Positions 1 through 7,009 of a stretch of DNA of 9,140 nucleotides are shown one piece after another (the stretch's first letter is position 1; the number at the start of each line of letters is the position of its first letter). Source of the DNA: an uncultured Methanomicrobiales archaeon (GTDB taxonomy: Archaea > Thermoplasmatota > Thermoplasmata > Methanomassiliicoccales > Methanomethylophilaceae); assembly GCA_937892275.1 (NCBI GenBank), contig CALAVG010000020.1, positions 1 through 9,140 of the forward strand, written 5' to 3'. The position numbers and the translations under genes are program-made. The notes beneath the pieces were generated by a model. It saw only the letters and a list, made by a program, of their open reading frames with translations. It had not been told where the DNA came from and made no database searches.

Positions 1-37
1 GGTGTCGATGGTAATGATAGCGTGATGATTGACAGGA

Positions 38-46
38 TTTTATAAA
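38..46 (+). promoter_or_regulatory. TATA box ahead of flpA
   Basis: The run TTTTATAAA is a good archaeal TATA box. A start of transcription about 27 bases past its centre falls near base 69, on the ATG at 68, so the fibrillarin mRNA could be leaderless. If the gene is instead transcribed from an upstream operon partner outside the window (nop5 is a common neighbour), the box may be incidental. Bases 1-37 show no gene that can be identified. Confidence 0.45.
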
Positions 47-67
47 GAATATACCATGGACGAGTCG

Positions 68-727
68 ATGGAACCACTCAGCTTCACATCCAACAGCGTC
101 TTCCTGGACAGGGGACGCCTTTATACGATGTCCATGTGCCCCGGCAAGAGGATCTACGGAGAGAGGCTGTTCACCATCGCAGGCACCGAATATAGGGAAT
201 GGGATCCAAGAAGGAGCAAATTGTCCGCCTATCTTACGGTAGGTGGAAAACAGTTCCCGTTCAGGAAGGATTCCAAGGTGCTGTATCTGGGCGCCTCCAG
301 CGGGACCACGCCCTCCCATGTTGCGGATATCTGCTCGGAAGGGAAGGCCTACTGTGTGGAATTCGCCCAAAGGATGTTCAGGGACCTGGTCGGGACATGC
401 GAGACGCGTCCCAACATGATGCCCATATTAGGGGATGCCACCAGACCCGAAGAATATTCTATGTTCGCCGATTCGGTGGATATCGTCTATCAGGATGTGG
501 CCCAGAAGATGCAGGCCAAGATCCTCTGCGACAACATGGATGCGTTCAATGCGAGATACGGTATGGTGGCCGTGAAGGCACGTTCGGAGGATGTCACTGC
601 ATCCCCGGAATCCATCTTCAAAGAGGCCGAGAAGGTCATACGCGACAGGGGTTACAGGATTATTGACGATGAGCCCTTGGATCCTTTCGAGAGGGCCCAT
701 GCCATGATAGTCGTCGAGAGGGAATGA
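68..727 (+). CDS. flpA: Fibrillarin-like rRNA/tRNA 2'-O-methyltransferase
   Basis: This is the catalytic subunit of archaeal C/D box sRNPs. It transfers methyl from S-adenosylmethionine to ribose 2'-OH of rRNA and tRNA, guided by C/D sRNAs together with Nop5 and L7Ae. The protein is 219 residues from the ATG at 68, close to the usual archaeal length of about 220-230. Visible landmarks are the EYREWDPRRSKL segment (41-52), the SAM-binding loop VLYLGASSGTTPSHVAD (71-87), the acidic E98, ILGDA (120-124), DIVYQDVAQ (138-146) and the catalytic-region lysine in VAVKARS (167-173). Start choice is uncertain: ATG at 56 is in frame, as is TTG at 29. I favour 68 because it lies at the expected distance from the TATA box and no Shine-Dalgarno site precedes either ATG. 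A Nudix gene follows after one base. Family assignment is very secure. Confidence 0.96.
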   Translation: MEPLSFTSNSVFLDRGRLYTMSMCPGKRIYGERLFTIAGTEYREWDPRRSKLSAYLTVGGKQFPFRKDSKVLYLGASSGTTPSHVADICSEGKAYCVEFAQRMFRDLVGTCETRPNMMPILGDATRPEEYSMFADSVDIVYQDVAQKMQAKILCDNMDAFNARYGMVAVKARSEDVTASPESIFKEAEKVIRDRGYRIIDDEPLDPFERAHAMIVVERE

Positions 728-728
728 C

Positions 729-1085
729 ATGAGGACAGCCTACGCAATCGCGTTCAAGGATGACAAGTTCCTGATGGTCTGGCACAATAAGCGCAACGGC
801 TGGGAGATGCCGGGCGGACATGTGGAAGAAGGAGAAACTTCCGAGCAGGCCGCGGCAAGGGAATTCCTCGAGGAAGCAGGATATGAGATCGTGATCGTGG
901 CCACCCGCGACATAGGCTACTGCGACGTATGCGCAGCGATACTCGGGGAGAAGGCCAGGGACGAGTGCGAGATGAGATCCGAACTTTTCGATTCCATTCC
1001 GGAGGAACTGTCCTTCGAGAGGGAAGAATACGAGGACACCGTACCCTGGGCTAGAAGGCAGATCACCACCGGTTCGGGACTATGA
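729..1085 (+). CDS. Small Nudix hydrolase
   Basis: A 118-residue single-domain Nudix protein. The Nudix box GX5EX7REUXEEXGU is complete at about residues 30-52: GHVEEGE, then RE, then LEEAG, including the glutamates that bind the metal ion. Members hydrolyse a nucleoside diphosphate linked to another group. The substrate cannot be read from the sequence; oxidised nucleotides, sugar nucleotides and capped RNA ends are all possible. The N-terminal strand (TAYAIAFKDDKFLMVWH) and the WEMPGGH segment are typical of the fold. The ATG lies one base after the fibrillarin stop and a GAGGGA stretch just upstream could act as a weak ribosome site, so the gene is very probably co-transcribed with flpA. 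No transmembrane or signal segment is seen, so it is cytosolic. Confidence 0.92.
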   Translation: MRTAYAIAFKDDKFLMVWHNKRNGWEMPGGHVEEGETSEQAAAREFLEEAGYEIVIVATRDIGYCDVCAAILGEKARDECEMRSELFDSIPEELSFEREEYEDTVPWARRQITTGSGL

Positions 1086-1100
1086 GAGCCTCAAACACCC

Positions 1101-1108
1101 TTTATATA
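1101..1108 (+). promoter_or_regulatory. TATA box of the rps15 operon
   Basis: TTTATATA 15 bases after the Nudix stop is a near-consensus archaeal TATA box. Transcription would start around base 1132-1136, giving a 5' leader of roughly 35 bases before rps15. It separates the ribosomal/DHH operon from flpA-Nudix. Confidence 0.65.
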
Positions 1109-1154
1109 CTTCTTCTATAATCGCATGCGTAGCCTCGCCGCCTAGATATGATTC

Positions 1155-1160
1155 GGAGGA
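1155..1160 (+). promoter_or_regulatory. Shine-Dalgarno site of rps15
   Basis: GGAGGA lies seven bases before the ATG at 1168. It is one of only two strong Shine-Dalgarno sites seen in the window, and it fixes the rps15 start. Confidence 0.75.
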
Positions 1161-1167
1161 TCACACT

Positions 1168-1623
1168 ATGGCAAGAATGCATACAAGAAGAAAGGGAAAA
1201 TCCTGCTCAAAGCACCCTATGGTTTCCGAGAATCCCGCATGGGTCGTCCTCAACGCCACCGAAATCGAGGACCTCATCGTGAAGCTCGCGAAAGACGGAA
1301 TCATCTCAGCCCAGATCGGACTCATCCTCAGGGACCAGTACGGTGTACCTGACGTTAAGCTCGCTACCGGCAAGACGATCACCGAGATCATGGCAGAGAA
1401 AGGGGTTGCACCTGCTCTTCCCGAGGACCTTTCCAACCTCATGAGGCGTGCTATCTCACTGAACGTCCACCTCAAATCCAACAAGGGAGACATCTCCAAC
1501 AGGAGAGGACTCCTTATGATCGAGGCAAAGATCAGGAGACTGGAGCGCTACTACAAGAAGAATGGAGTCCTCCCCGCAGGCTGGAAGTATTCTCTCAGCA
1601 ATGCGGAACTCATGCTCAAGTGA
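1168..1623 (+). CDS. rps15: 30S ribosomal protein uS15 (archaeal S15P)
   Basis: A 151-residue protein of the archaeal/eukaryotic S15 family, which has an N-terminal extension absent in bacteria (about 89 residues there). The extension begins MARMHTRRKGKSCSKHP and continues through the segment EDLIVKLAKDGIISAQIGLILRDQYGVPDV. The bacterial-like S15 core follows: RAISLNVHLKSNKGDISNRRGL, then IRRLERYYKKNGVLP, with the residues that contact 16S rRNA helix 22. It binds the central domain of 16S rRNA early in 30S assembly. The start is fixed by the GGAGGA site and the TATA box upstream. Its TGA overlaps the GTG start of the DHH gene (GTGA), so the two are translationally coupled. Identity is secure. 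Confidence 0.98.
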   Translation: MARMHTRRKGKSCSKHPMVSENPAWVVLNATEIEDLIVKLAKDGIISAQIGLILRDQYGVPDVKLATGKTITEIMAEKGVAPALPEDLSNLMRRAISLNVHLKSNKGDISNRRGLLMIEAKIRRLERYYKKNGVLPAGWKYSLSNAELMLK

Positions 1624-2975
1624 GTTATATGGAGACTGAGGTCCCCTCAAAACTTCTTACAACCTTATCACATGCCGCGGACATCGTCCGCGGACATGAT
1701 TTCATTCAGATTTATTCACACTACGATGCAGACGGTGTATCCGCCGCATCGATCGTCGCCCAGACCCTTCTGAGGGAGGGTAAGGAATTCCGTGCTACGC
1801 TCTTCACCACGCTGAACGACTACAACATGGACATTATCAGGAGCACCAAGGCCGACTGCATCATCATCACCGACCTCGGAGCATCATACATAGATCAACT
1901 GGATGCGATGAAACAGGACATCGTCGTCCTCGACCATCACACCATCATATCGGAAGCTCAGCGCATCTGCTATGCGAACCCCCACCTCTACGGCATCGAC
2001 GGTATGACCTCGGGTTGCGGAGCGACCATGGCGCTTCTCTTCTCGGTCGCCATGAACGAGAGGAACTGGGATCTGGTGCAGGTCGCATTCGCCGGAATCG
2101 CCGGTGACAGACAGCACATCAAAGGACTCTCCGGACTGAACACCTATCTGCTCGAACAGGGCAAGAAGAGGGGATTCATCGAGGAGATGCCCGGATCTCT
2201 CATCCCCGCAGGGGATCTTATGACACAGCTCTTCCTCGCCACCGACCCCTACATCAGAGGGATCAGCGGCAATGAGGCGGGAGTGGCAAAACTCCTGGAC
2301 GATGCTGGGATAGACCACGGCAAATCATACATGGACCTGACAGACGATGAGAGGAGGAAGCTGTCGTCCCTCATAGCGGTCAGGCTCACCCAGCAGGGAA
2401 TGCTGGAACAGTCCATGAACGAGATCGCCCGCGACAGATACTATCTCAAGGGATTCGATATGGATGCCGAGTATCTTTCCTCTGTCCTGAACAGCTGCGG
2501 CCGTTCCGGATTCGGAGGGATGGGGATATCCGCAGGAATGGGCGACAAGAAGAGCATCGAACTCGGTGCCAACCTCATGAAGGATTCCGACAGGGACCTT
2601 GTCCTGAACATGGTCGAACTTGACAAGAGGGGACTGAACCAGAGGGAGCACTTCCAATGGTTCGACAGCTCCGACTCCGGATTCACCGGGATGCTGTGCG
2701 GAATATCGATGCAGTGCATCGGAGACCCTGACAAGCCCACAATAGGCATGAACCGCTCCAAGGAACCCGTCAACCTCTCGTCGAGAGGTATGTGGGGACA
2801 GCTTGACAGGGGGATCGACCTTGCCGTCGCTATGAGGGAAGCCTGTAACGCTGTGGGCGGTGACGGAGGCGGTCACAAGATCGCCGCCGGCGGATCGATA
2901 CCTTCTGAGAAGGTTGAAGAATTCTTGGATGTCCTTGACAGGATACTCGAAGAGCAGCTCAGCTCCTCCAAGTGA
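1620..2975 (+). CDS. RecJ-like DHH/DHHA1 single-strand exonuclease family protein
   Basis: A 451-residue DHH-superfamily phosphoesterase. The N-terminal DHH domain shows SHYDADG (33-39), an aspartate in IIITDLG (D85), the signature DHH in VLDHHT (105-107), GCGATMALL (132-140) and GIAGDRQ (159-165), together the metal-binding acid and histidine set. The C-terminal DHHA1 substrate-binding domain ends with GGDGGGHKIAAGG at about 413-425. Archaeal relatives include the RecJ-like and GAN nucleases that bind GINS at the replisome. Whether this one acts on DNA or RNA is not visible. Placement directly behind rps15 is common in archaea. The GTG at 1620 overlaps the rps15 stop; an in-frame ATG at 1629 is an alternative start, and neither has a clear ribosome site. 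The 3' end overlaps the convergent kae1 by 17 bases. Confidence 0.93.
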   Translation: MSYMETEVPSKLLTTLSHAADIVRGHDFIQIYSHYDADGVSAASIVAQTLLREGKEFRATLFTTLNDYNMDIIRSTKADCIIITDLGASYIDQLDAMKQDIVVLDHHTIISEAQRICYANPHLYGIDGMTSGCGATMALLFSVAMNERNWDLVQVAFAGIAGDRQHIKGLSGLNTYLLEQGKKRGFIEEMPGSLIPAGDLMTQLFLATDPYIRGISGNEAGVAKLLDDAGIDHGKSYMDLTDDERRKLSSLIAVRLTQQGMLEQSMNEIARDRYYLKGFDMDAEYLSSVLNSCGRSGFGGMGISAGMGDKKSIELGANLMKDSDRDLVLNMVELDKRGLNQREHFQWFDSSDSGFTGMLCGISMQCIGDPDKPTIGMNRSKEPVNLSSRGMWGQLDRGIDLAVAMREACNAVGGDGGGHKIAAGGSIPSEKVEEFLDVLDRILEEQLSSSK

Positions 2976-3942
2976 CCTCGACCTCATCGGTCCTGAACCT
3001 CTGGTTGATCTCGGTATCTGCGATATCCATCCTGACACCCGATTCATACATCTCGGAACCGAGCCACGCAATCATCGCACCGTTGTCCATGCAGAATCTC
3101 CTGTCGGGGCAGTACATCTCTGCTCCGCGGGCCTCAGCCATCTCTCTGACCATCTCTCTGAGACGCATGTTCTGGGCGACACCTCCTCCGAGAAGGACCT
3201 CGTCCTTACCGATGTGGGCCATTGCCCTCTCGGTGACCTCGGTTAGCATGGCATACGCGGTCTCCTGAACAGATAACGCTATGTCCTCCAACGGGACACC
3301 TTTCCTCTGAAGTGCGAGAGCAGCTGTCATCAGACCGGAGAATGCGACGTCCATGCCTTTCACGGAATACGGGAGTTCGTGGTATTCTTTGCCCTCTTTA
3401 GCGAGCTTCTCGAAGGTGGGTCCGGCGTAGAATCCCATTCCGAGATCCCTTCCGAGCTTATCGAGCATGTTCCCTATACCGATATCCTGAGTCTCGCCGA
3501 AGATCCTGTAACGTCCTTCTGCGAAAGCGATGACCTGGGTGTTTCCACCTGATGCATAGAGCAGAGCGGGATCGTCGCATCCGCATAGGGCACGGCCGAT
3601 CTCAACGTGTGCAACACAGTGGTTCACTCCGACGATCGGGATGCCCATGGTGCATGAGAACGCCCTTGCCGCGGTGGCAGCGACACGGAGACACGGACCC
3701 AGCCCGGGACCCATCGAGAATGATATCACGTCGATGTCCTTCGGTTTCAGCCCGGATACATCGAAGGCCTGTTGCATGATCCTGGAGACCACGTCCACAT
3801 GGTGGTTCGCCGCCTCTCTCGGGTGGAGACCGCCGTTCTTGGGTCTGAACATGTCCAGCTCATTGGCTAGGACATTATGGTCGGAATCCACTATCCCCAC
3901 GCCCAAAGTGTGCGCGGTTCCCTCGATGCCCAGTGTGATCAT
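2959..3942 (-). CDS. kae1: KEOPS complex subunit Kae1 (tRNA threonylcarbamoyladenosine synthesis)
   Basis: Kae1 is the catalytic subunit of KEOPS. It transfers the threonylcarbamoyl group from TC-AMP to A37 of tRNAs that read ANN codons (t6A). The protein is 327 residues, with the ASKHA ATPase-like fold: ITLGIEGTAHTLGVG at the N-terminus, the metal-binding HxxxH in NHCVAHVE (H108, H112), the phosphate loop YASGGNTQV (129-137), GGGVAQN, and the aspartate in MDNGAMIAW (D286), the third metal ligand. In many euryarchaea Kae1 is fused to the kinase Bud32; here the frame ends in TGA right after the Kae1 domain, so Bud32 must be encoded elsewhere. ATG at 3942 begins the conserved domain directly. 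GAAGGG about four bases upstream is a weak ribosome site. Confidence 0.97.
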   Translation of the reverse strand: MITLGIEGTAHTLGVGIVDSDHNVLANELDMFRPKNGGLHPREAANHHVDVVSRIMQQAFDVSGLKPKDIDVISFSMGPGLGPCLRVAATAARAFSCTMGIPIVGVNHCVAHVEIGRALCGCDDPALLYASGGNTQVIAFAEGRYRIFGETQDIGIGNMLDKLGRDLGMGFYAGPTFEKLAKEGKEYHELPYSVKGMDVAFSGLMTAALALQRKGVPLEDIALSVQETAYAMLTEVTERAMAHIGKDEVLLGGGVAQNMRLREMVREMAEARGAEMYCPDRRFCMDNGAMIAWLGSEMYESGVRMDIADTEINQRFRTDEVEVTWRS

Positions 3943-3972
3943 CGCCCTTCAATCCTGCTGTGGCTAAAAAAG

Positions 3973-3980
3973 TTTATGTA
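3973..3980 (+). promoter_or_regulatory. Probable TATA box of tRNA-Val
   Basis: TTTATGTA is centred about 28 bases ahead of the first base of the tRNA, the distance expected of an archaeal TATA box for a tRNA with almost no leader. Confidence 0.45.
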
Positions 3981-3983
3981 CTG

Positions 3984-3992
3984 TAAGTATAT
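3984..3992 (-). promoter_or_regulatory. Probable TATA box of kae1
   Basis: On the minus strand this reads ATATACTTA. Transcription would start near 3961, giving a leader of about 20 bases before the kae1 ATG. It overlaps the promoter region of tRNA-Val on the other strand. A second candidate on the minus strand (TACATAAAC, about 3972-3980) would give an almost leaderless mRNA. Confidence 0.4.
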
Positions 3993-4004
3993 CGTCCAAT
4001 CATC

Positions 4005-4080
4005 GGACCCGTGGTCTAGGGGTTATGACGTCGCATTGACATTGCGGAGGTCGCCGGTTCAAATCCGGCCGGGTCCACCA
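4005..4080 (+). tRNA. tRNA-Val (anticodon GAC), CCA encoded
   Basis: The sequence folds into a full cloverleaf. The acceptor stem GGACCCG/CGGGTCC has seven Watson-Crick pairs. The D arm has a GTC/GAC stem. The anticodon stem TCGCA/TGCGG encloses loop TTGACAT, with anticodon GAC at 4038-4040. The variable loop is AGGTC, and the T arm is GCCGG-TTCAAAT-CCGGC. Discriminator A73 (4077) is followed by an encoded CCA (4078-4080). GAC reads the valine codons GUC and GUU. No intron is present. A T-rich run (TCTTTCTTC) right after CCA may end transcription. Confidence 0.96.
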
Positions 4081-4341
4081 TCTTTCTTCACAACTACTCT
4101 TGCATCTGATTGACATTTCTGGACTGCGGTTTTTCACTCACGGCAACATGAGAGCATACGACCAACAAAATGGCGTCCCAAAGAATTAGTCAATCAAATT
4201 AAACTGTTGTCTAATGATTTCATCAGAAATTCTACGAAAAACGTTAATTTTTGGAATATTCTTTGATATTTCGCAATAATTTTGATACTATTTTCAAAAA
4301 TAACGAGACTTTATACGAAATCCGATTAAGTTTAGAAATCA

Positions 4342-4353
4342 TTATATTATATT
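4342..4353 (+). promoter_or_regulatory. Likely TATA box of agcS
   Basis: TTATATTATATT is the strongest TATA-like element upstream of agcS. It predicts a start near 4375 and a leader of about 50 bases that contains the hairpin at 4381-4395. CTTTATAC at 4310-4317 is a possible second promoter. Confidence 0.45.
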
Positions 4354-4380
4354 CAGATGGTGAGGTATGCATAGATTGAC

Positions 4381-4395
4381 GGCCGTATTGCGGCC
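4381..4395 (+). promoter_or_regulatory. Small hairpin in the agcS 5' leader
   Basis: GGCCG, a five-base loop TATTG and CGGCC form a perfect GC-only five-pair stem. It sits close to the predicted 5' end of the agcS mRNA, 31 bases before the ATG. It could stabilise the mRNA end or be a protein-binding site (inference). A weak ribosome site GAAGGG follows at 4415-4420. Confidence 0.4.
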
Positions 4396-4426
4396 AACAC
4401 AGTCGAAATAGATTGAAGGGTAACAA

Positions 4427-5845
4427 ATGGATTACAAAGAGATTCTGGACGATATATTCTCTCCTTTGAATGAATATATCTGGTATATCGCCTTCGTCTG
4501 TCTCATCGGTCTTGGACTGTACTTCCTGTACAGGCTCAAGTTCATGCAGGTCGTTCACATCAGAGAGAATGCGAGACTTGCAGTCACTGGTGTCAACGAC
4601 AAGACGGACGGCAAGAAACTGTCTTCGTTCGAAGCGTTCTGTTTAGGAATGGGTGCGCGTATCGGTGTCGGTAACATCGCCGGAGTCGCCACCGCAATCG
4701 TCACCGGAGGACCCGGAGCGGTCTTCTGGATGTGGATCTTCGCACTCATCGGTGCCGGAACCAGTTTCATGGAGTCCACAGCGGCACAGATCTACAAGGA
4801 GAAGAAATCAGACGGAAGTTACTACGGAGGGCCTGCTTATTATGCAACAAAGGGTCTGAAGAAGAGATGGCTCGGAGTCGTACTGGCCCTCCTGATCACA
4901 TTGACATTCGGTATCGGATTCGTCGGTGTCCAGGCCAGTAATTCCTCTGCGGCGATAGTTGAAGCATTCCAGATTGATGAGCATATCGTCGGATTCGTCA
5001 TAGCTCTCATAGCAGGAATCGTCATCTTCAGCGGTACCAAGTCGGTCGGAAGAATCTCAGCGAAGGTTGTTCCCGCGATGGCACTCTTCTGGCTCATATT
5101 CGCCGTGGCAATCATCATCACCAACTTCAGCAATGTCGGTAACGCATTCGCCATGATCTTCGAGTACGCCTTCTCCGCACCTGCACTCATCGGTGGTGGA
5201 CTGGGTTCAATTATCATGGTCGGTCTGAAGAGAGGTGTGTTCTCGAACGAGGCCGGTCTGGGATCCATCGCGAATCTCGCAGGAACCGCGGACACAACCC
5301 ACCCTGTAAAGCAGGGACTCATCCAATCCTTCGGTGTCATCGTCGACACCATCATCGTCTGTACATTCACCGCCGTCGCTGTCCTTTCATTCGGCAACTG
5401 GGAAGACCTTATCGCTATCGGTAAGAGCGGATCGAATCTCGTGCAGGAGGTTGCATCGCAGACCCTCGGATCATGGGCACCCACTGTTATCGCGATCTTC
5501 CTGTTCGTGTTCGCATTCACCAGTATGCTCGGATACTACACCATGTCCGAAGCCAACCTGAGATTCGTGAAGGATCACAATACTGTTGTGTTCATCCTAC
5601 GTGTCGTGGTCATCCTGGTTGTGTTCTTGTCCTGTACAATCAGCACCGCACTAATGGATCTGATCTCCGATACGTTCATGGCAGCCATGGGAGCGGTCAA
5701 CGTGGTCGTAGTCGCCCTATTGGCAAAACCAGTCATGGAAGCCTACAAGGACTATAGGGAACAGAAGAAGCAGGGTATCGAAGAGCCTGTCTTCCACAAA
5801 TCGGCCCTATCGGACTCCGACGGAGTCACCGAGTGGGAAGATTGA
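4427..5845 (+). CDS. agcS: Sodium:alanine/glycine symporter (AgcS family)
   Basis: A 472-residue integral membrane protein of the alanine-or-glycine:cation symporter family, which takes up small neutral amino acids with sodium. Family landmarks are MGARIGVGNIAGVATAIVTG (75-94) followed by GPGAVFWMW, the GGPAYY segment (134-139) and the hallmark GVFSNEAGLGS (270-280). About ten to eleven hydrophobic segments are seen, from around residue 17 to 437, and a charged hydrophilic C-terminal tail (YKDYREQKKQ onward) presumably lies in the cytosol. The start ATG has GAAGGG seven bases upstream. The gene stands alone, between an AT-rich leader and a hairpin terminator. These transporters are widespread in bacteria, so ancient transfer is possible, but codon use resembles its neighbours. 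Alanine versus glycine preference cannot be told from sequence. Confidence 0.95.
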   Translation: MDYKEILDDIFSPLNEYIWYIAFVCLIGLGLYFLYRLKFMQVVHIRENARLAVTGVNDKTDGKKLSSFEAFCLGMGARIGVGNIAGVATAIVTGGPGAVFWMWIFALIGAGTSFMESTAAQIYKEKKSDGSYYGGPAYYATKGLKKRWLGVVLALLITLTFGIGFVGVQASNSSAAIVEAFQIDEHIVGFVIALIAGIVIFSGTKSVGRISAKVVPAMALFWLIFAVAIIITNFSNVGNAFAMIFEYAFSAPALIGGGLGSIIMVGLKRGVFSNEAGLGSIANLAGTADTTHPVKQGLIQSFGVIVDTIIVCTFTAVAVLSFGNWEDLIAIGKSGSNLVQEVASQTLGSWAPTVIAIFLFVFAFTSMLGYYTMSEANLRFVKDHNTVVFILRVVVILVVFLSCTISTALMDLISDTFMAAMGAVNVVVVALLAKPVMEAYKDYREQKKQGIEEPVFHKSALSDSDGVTEWED

Positions 5846-5858
5846 TCGAAATAAATTA

Positions 5859-5880
5859 CGGGGGGAGACCCCCGGTTCTT
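5859..5880. terminator. Hairpin terminator between convergent agcS and proB
   Basis: CGGGGG, loop GAGA and CCCCCG form a perfect six-pair GC-rich stem at 5859-5874. T-rich sequence follows on both strands: GTTCTTTCTT on the plus strand, and GTAATTTATTTC on the minus strand. It lies in the 51-base gap between two convergent stops and can serve both genes. Confidence 0.65.
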
Positions 5881-5896
5881 TCTTACAATTCAGAAT

Positions 5897-7009
5897 TCAC
5901 ATTACGACGATGTTCTCGGAGAGCACGGCCTCTTTGTGATCCTTGCGACCGAGGATCCTCTCCAATTCATCGGTGTGCTTACCGGCGATGGAAGATAGTT
6001 CCTTGGAACCGTAACCAGTTATGCCTTTGGCGATCCTGATGCCGTTGCAGATGATATCGACGACCTCACCCTTGTCGAAAGCTCCCTCAACGGCCTTGAT
6101 GCCAACAGGGAGAAGTGATTTGTGATCCAGGACGGCCTCCTCAGCACCCTCGTCTATGACTATCCTTCCGGATGCATGTGCGGCCTTGATCCACCTGCGC
6201 TTCTTCGATATCTCGGTGTCGGAAACGAAGATGGTTCCCACATCGTCGCCTGTGACTGCTCTATAGATTATCTCCGGCTCCTTGCTGGAGGCGATGATCA
6301 TGCTGCAGCCCGCATCCCTGCATATGATCGCTGCATCGAGCTTTGTCCTCATACCGCCGGTACCGAGGCCTGTGCTACTGTCGCCTGCCATACCGCGCAC
6401 GGAAGCATCGACATTATGCACCTCGGGAACTAGCTTCGCATCGGGGTTCTTCGTTGGGTCAGAATCGTATAATCCCTTCACATCGGAAAGGATCACAAGA
6501 AGGTCCGCATCGGTCCTGCTGGCTATTATAGCTGAGAGAGTATCGTTATCACCGAACTTAATCTCGGTGATGCACACTGCGTCGTTCTCGTTGAATATCG
6601 GTATGACGCCGTTCTCCAGAAGCGAATCGATGGTATTGTTGAGGTTGATGGCGCTCTCCCTGTCTGAATATGTATCGAGTGACATCAGGATCTGACCGAC
6701 GATCATGCCCTGTCTCTGGAAGCTGTCAGCCCACCTCTGCATCAGGATGCTCTGTCCCACAGAGGCTGCGGCCTGTCTGATCGGGATATCGTTGGGATTG
6801 GCCTGGACCTTCATAGCGCTGAGACCGACCCCGATGGCACCGGATGTGACGATGAGAACTTCTTTACCTTCATCCTTCAGCGCCCTGACCTGCTCCGCGA
6901 CGGAATCCATGAAGTCAATCGAGATGGTCTTCCTGCCCTGCATCAGGGAGGTGGTACCAATCTTGATGACCACGCGTTCCACCTTTCCTAATGTGTCCTT
7001 CCTGCTCAC
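5897..7009 (-). CDS. proB: Glutamate 5-kinase with C-terminal PUA domain
   Basis: ProB phosphorylates glutamate with ATP to gamma-glutamyl phosphate, the first step of proline synthesis, and is usually feedback-inhibited by proline. The protein is 370 residues (E. coli ProB is 367). The amino-acid kinase domain shows VVIKIGTTSL (13-22), VTSGAIGVG (54-62), RQAAASVGQ (78-86), FNENDAV (139-145), FGDNDTLSA (152-160), LSDVKGLYDSDP (174-185) and GTGGMRTKLDAA (216-227). A PUA domain follows from about 275 to 355. The start is the GTG at 7009, which overlaps the proA TGA (GTGA) and has a perfect GGAGGT site seven bases upstream. Gene order proA-proB is the reverse of the usual bacterial proBA. ProC is not in the window. 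Confidence 0.97.
   Translation of the reverse strand: MSRKDTLGKVERVVIKIGTTSLMQGRKTISIDFMDSVAEQVRALKDEGKEVLIVTSGAIGVGLSAMKVQANPNDIPIRQAAASVGQSILMQRWADSFQRQGMIVGQILMSLDTYSDRESAINLNNTIDSLLENGVIPIFNENDAVCITEIKFGDNDTLSAIIASRTDADLLVILSDVKGLYDSDPTKNPDAKLVPEVHNVDASVRGMAGDSSTGLGTGGMRTKLDAAIICRDAGCSMIIASSKEPEIIYRAVTGDDVGTIFVSDTEISKKRRWIKAAHASGRIVIDEGAEEAVLDHKSLLPVGIKAVEGAFDKGEVVDIICNGIRIAKGITGYGSKELSSIAGKHTDELERILGRKDHKEAVLSENIVVM

Larger units (their letters stand above)
4081..4426. other. AT-rich gene-free stretch between tRNA-Val and agcS
   Basis: About 346 bases with no credible reading frame. The part from about 4180 to 4350 is markedly richer in A and T than the coding DNA on either side, with several runs of A5 or T5. 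It holds at least one likely promoter for agcS near its right end, and possibly another (CTTTATAC, 4310-4317). I see no tRNA, riboswitch fold or CRISPR repeat in it. Confidence 0.7.

Noticed and set aside
29..67. Longer fibrillarin from TTG at 29 or ATG at 56
   Set aside because: The TTG lies ahead of the TATA-like box, and neither start has a ribosome site. ATG 56 remains possible but fits the promoter spacing less well than 68.
2325..3071. Long minus-strand frame (248 codons) opposite the DHH gene
   Set aside because: It is antisense to a gene with complete DHH/DHHA1 motifs, has no recognisable domain, and its upstream part lies over kae1 in another frame.
3877..4113. Plus-strand open frame running through tRNA-Val
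   Set aside because: It is antisense to kae1 at its start and then reads through the tRNA; no protein family resemblance.
4036..4119. ATTGACATT present in the tRNA-Val anticodon arm, again at about 4109-4117, and once in agcS
   Set aside because: A nine-base match without extension on either side; chance is sufficient.
4354..4426. Glycine-type riboswitch ahead of the alanine/glycine symporter
   Set aside because: Such riboswitches occur before bacterial agcS genes, but this leader is only about 50 bases and shows one short hairpin, not the aptamer fold.
4840..5520. Minus-strand 226-codon frame opposite agcS
   Set aside because: A shadow of the strongly biased codon pattern of the membrane protein; no motif.
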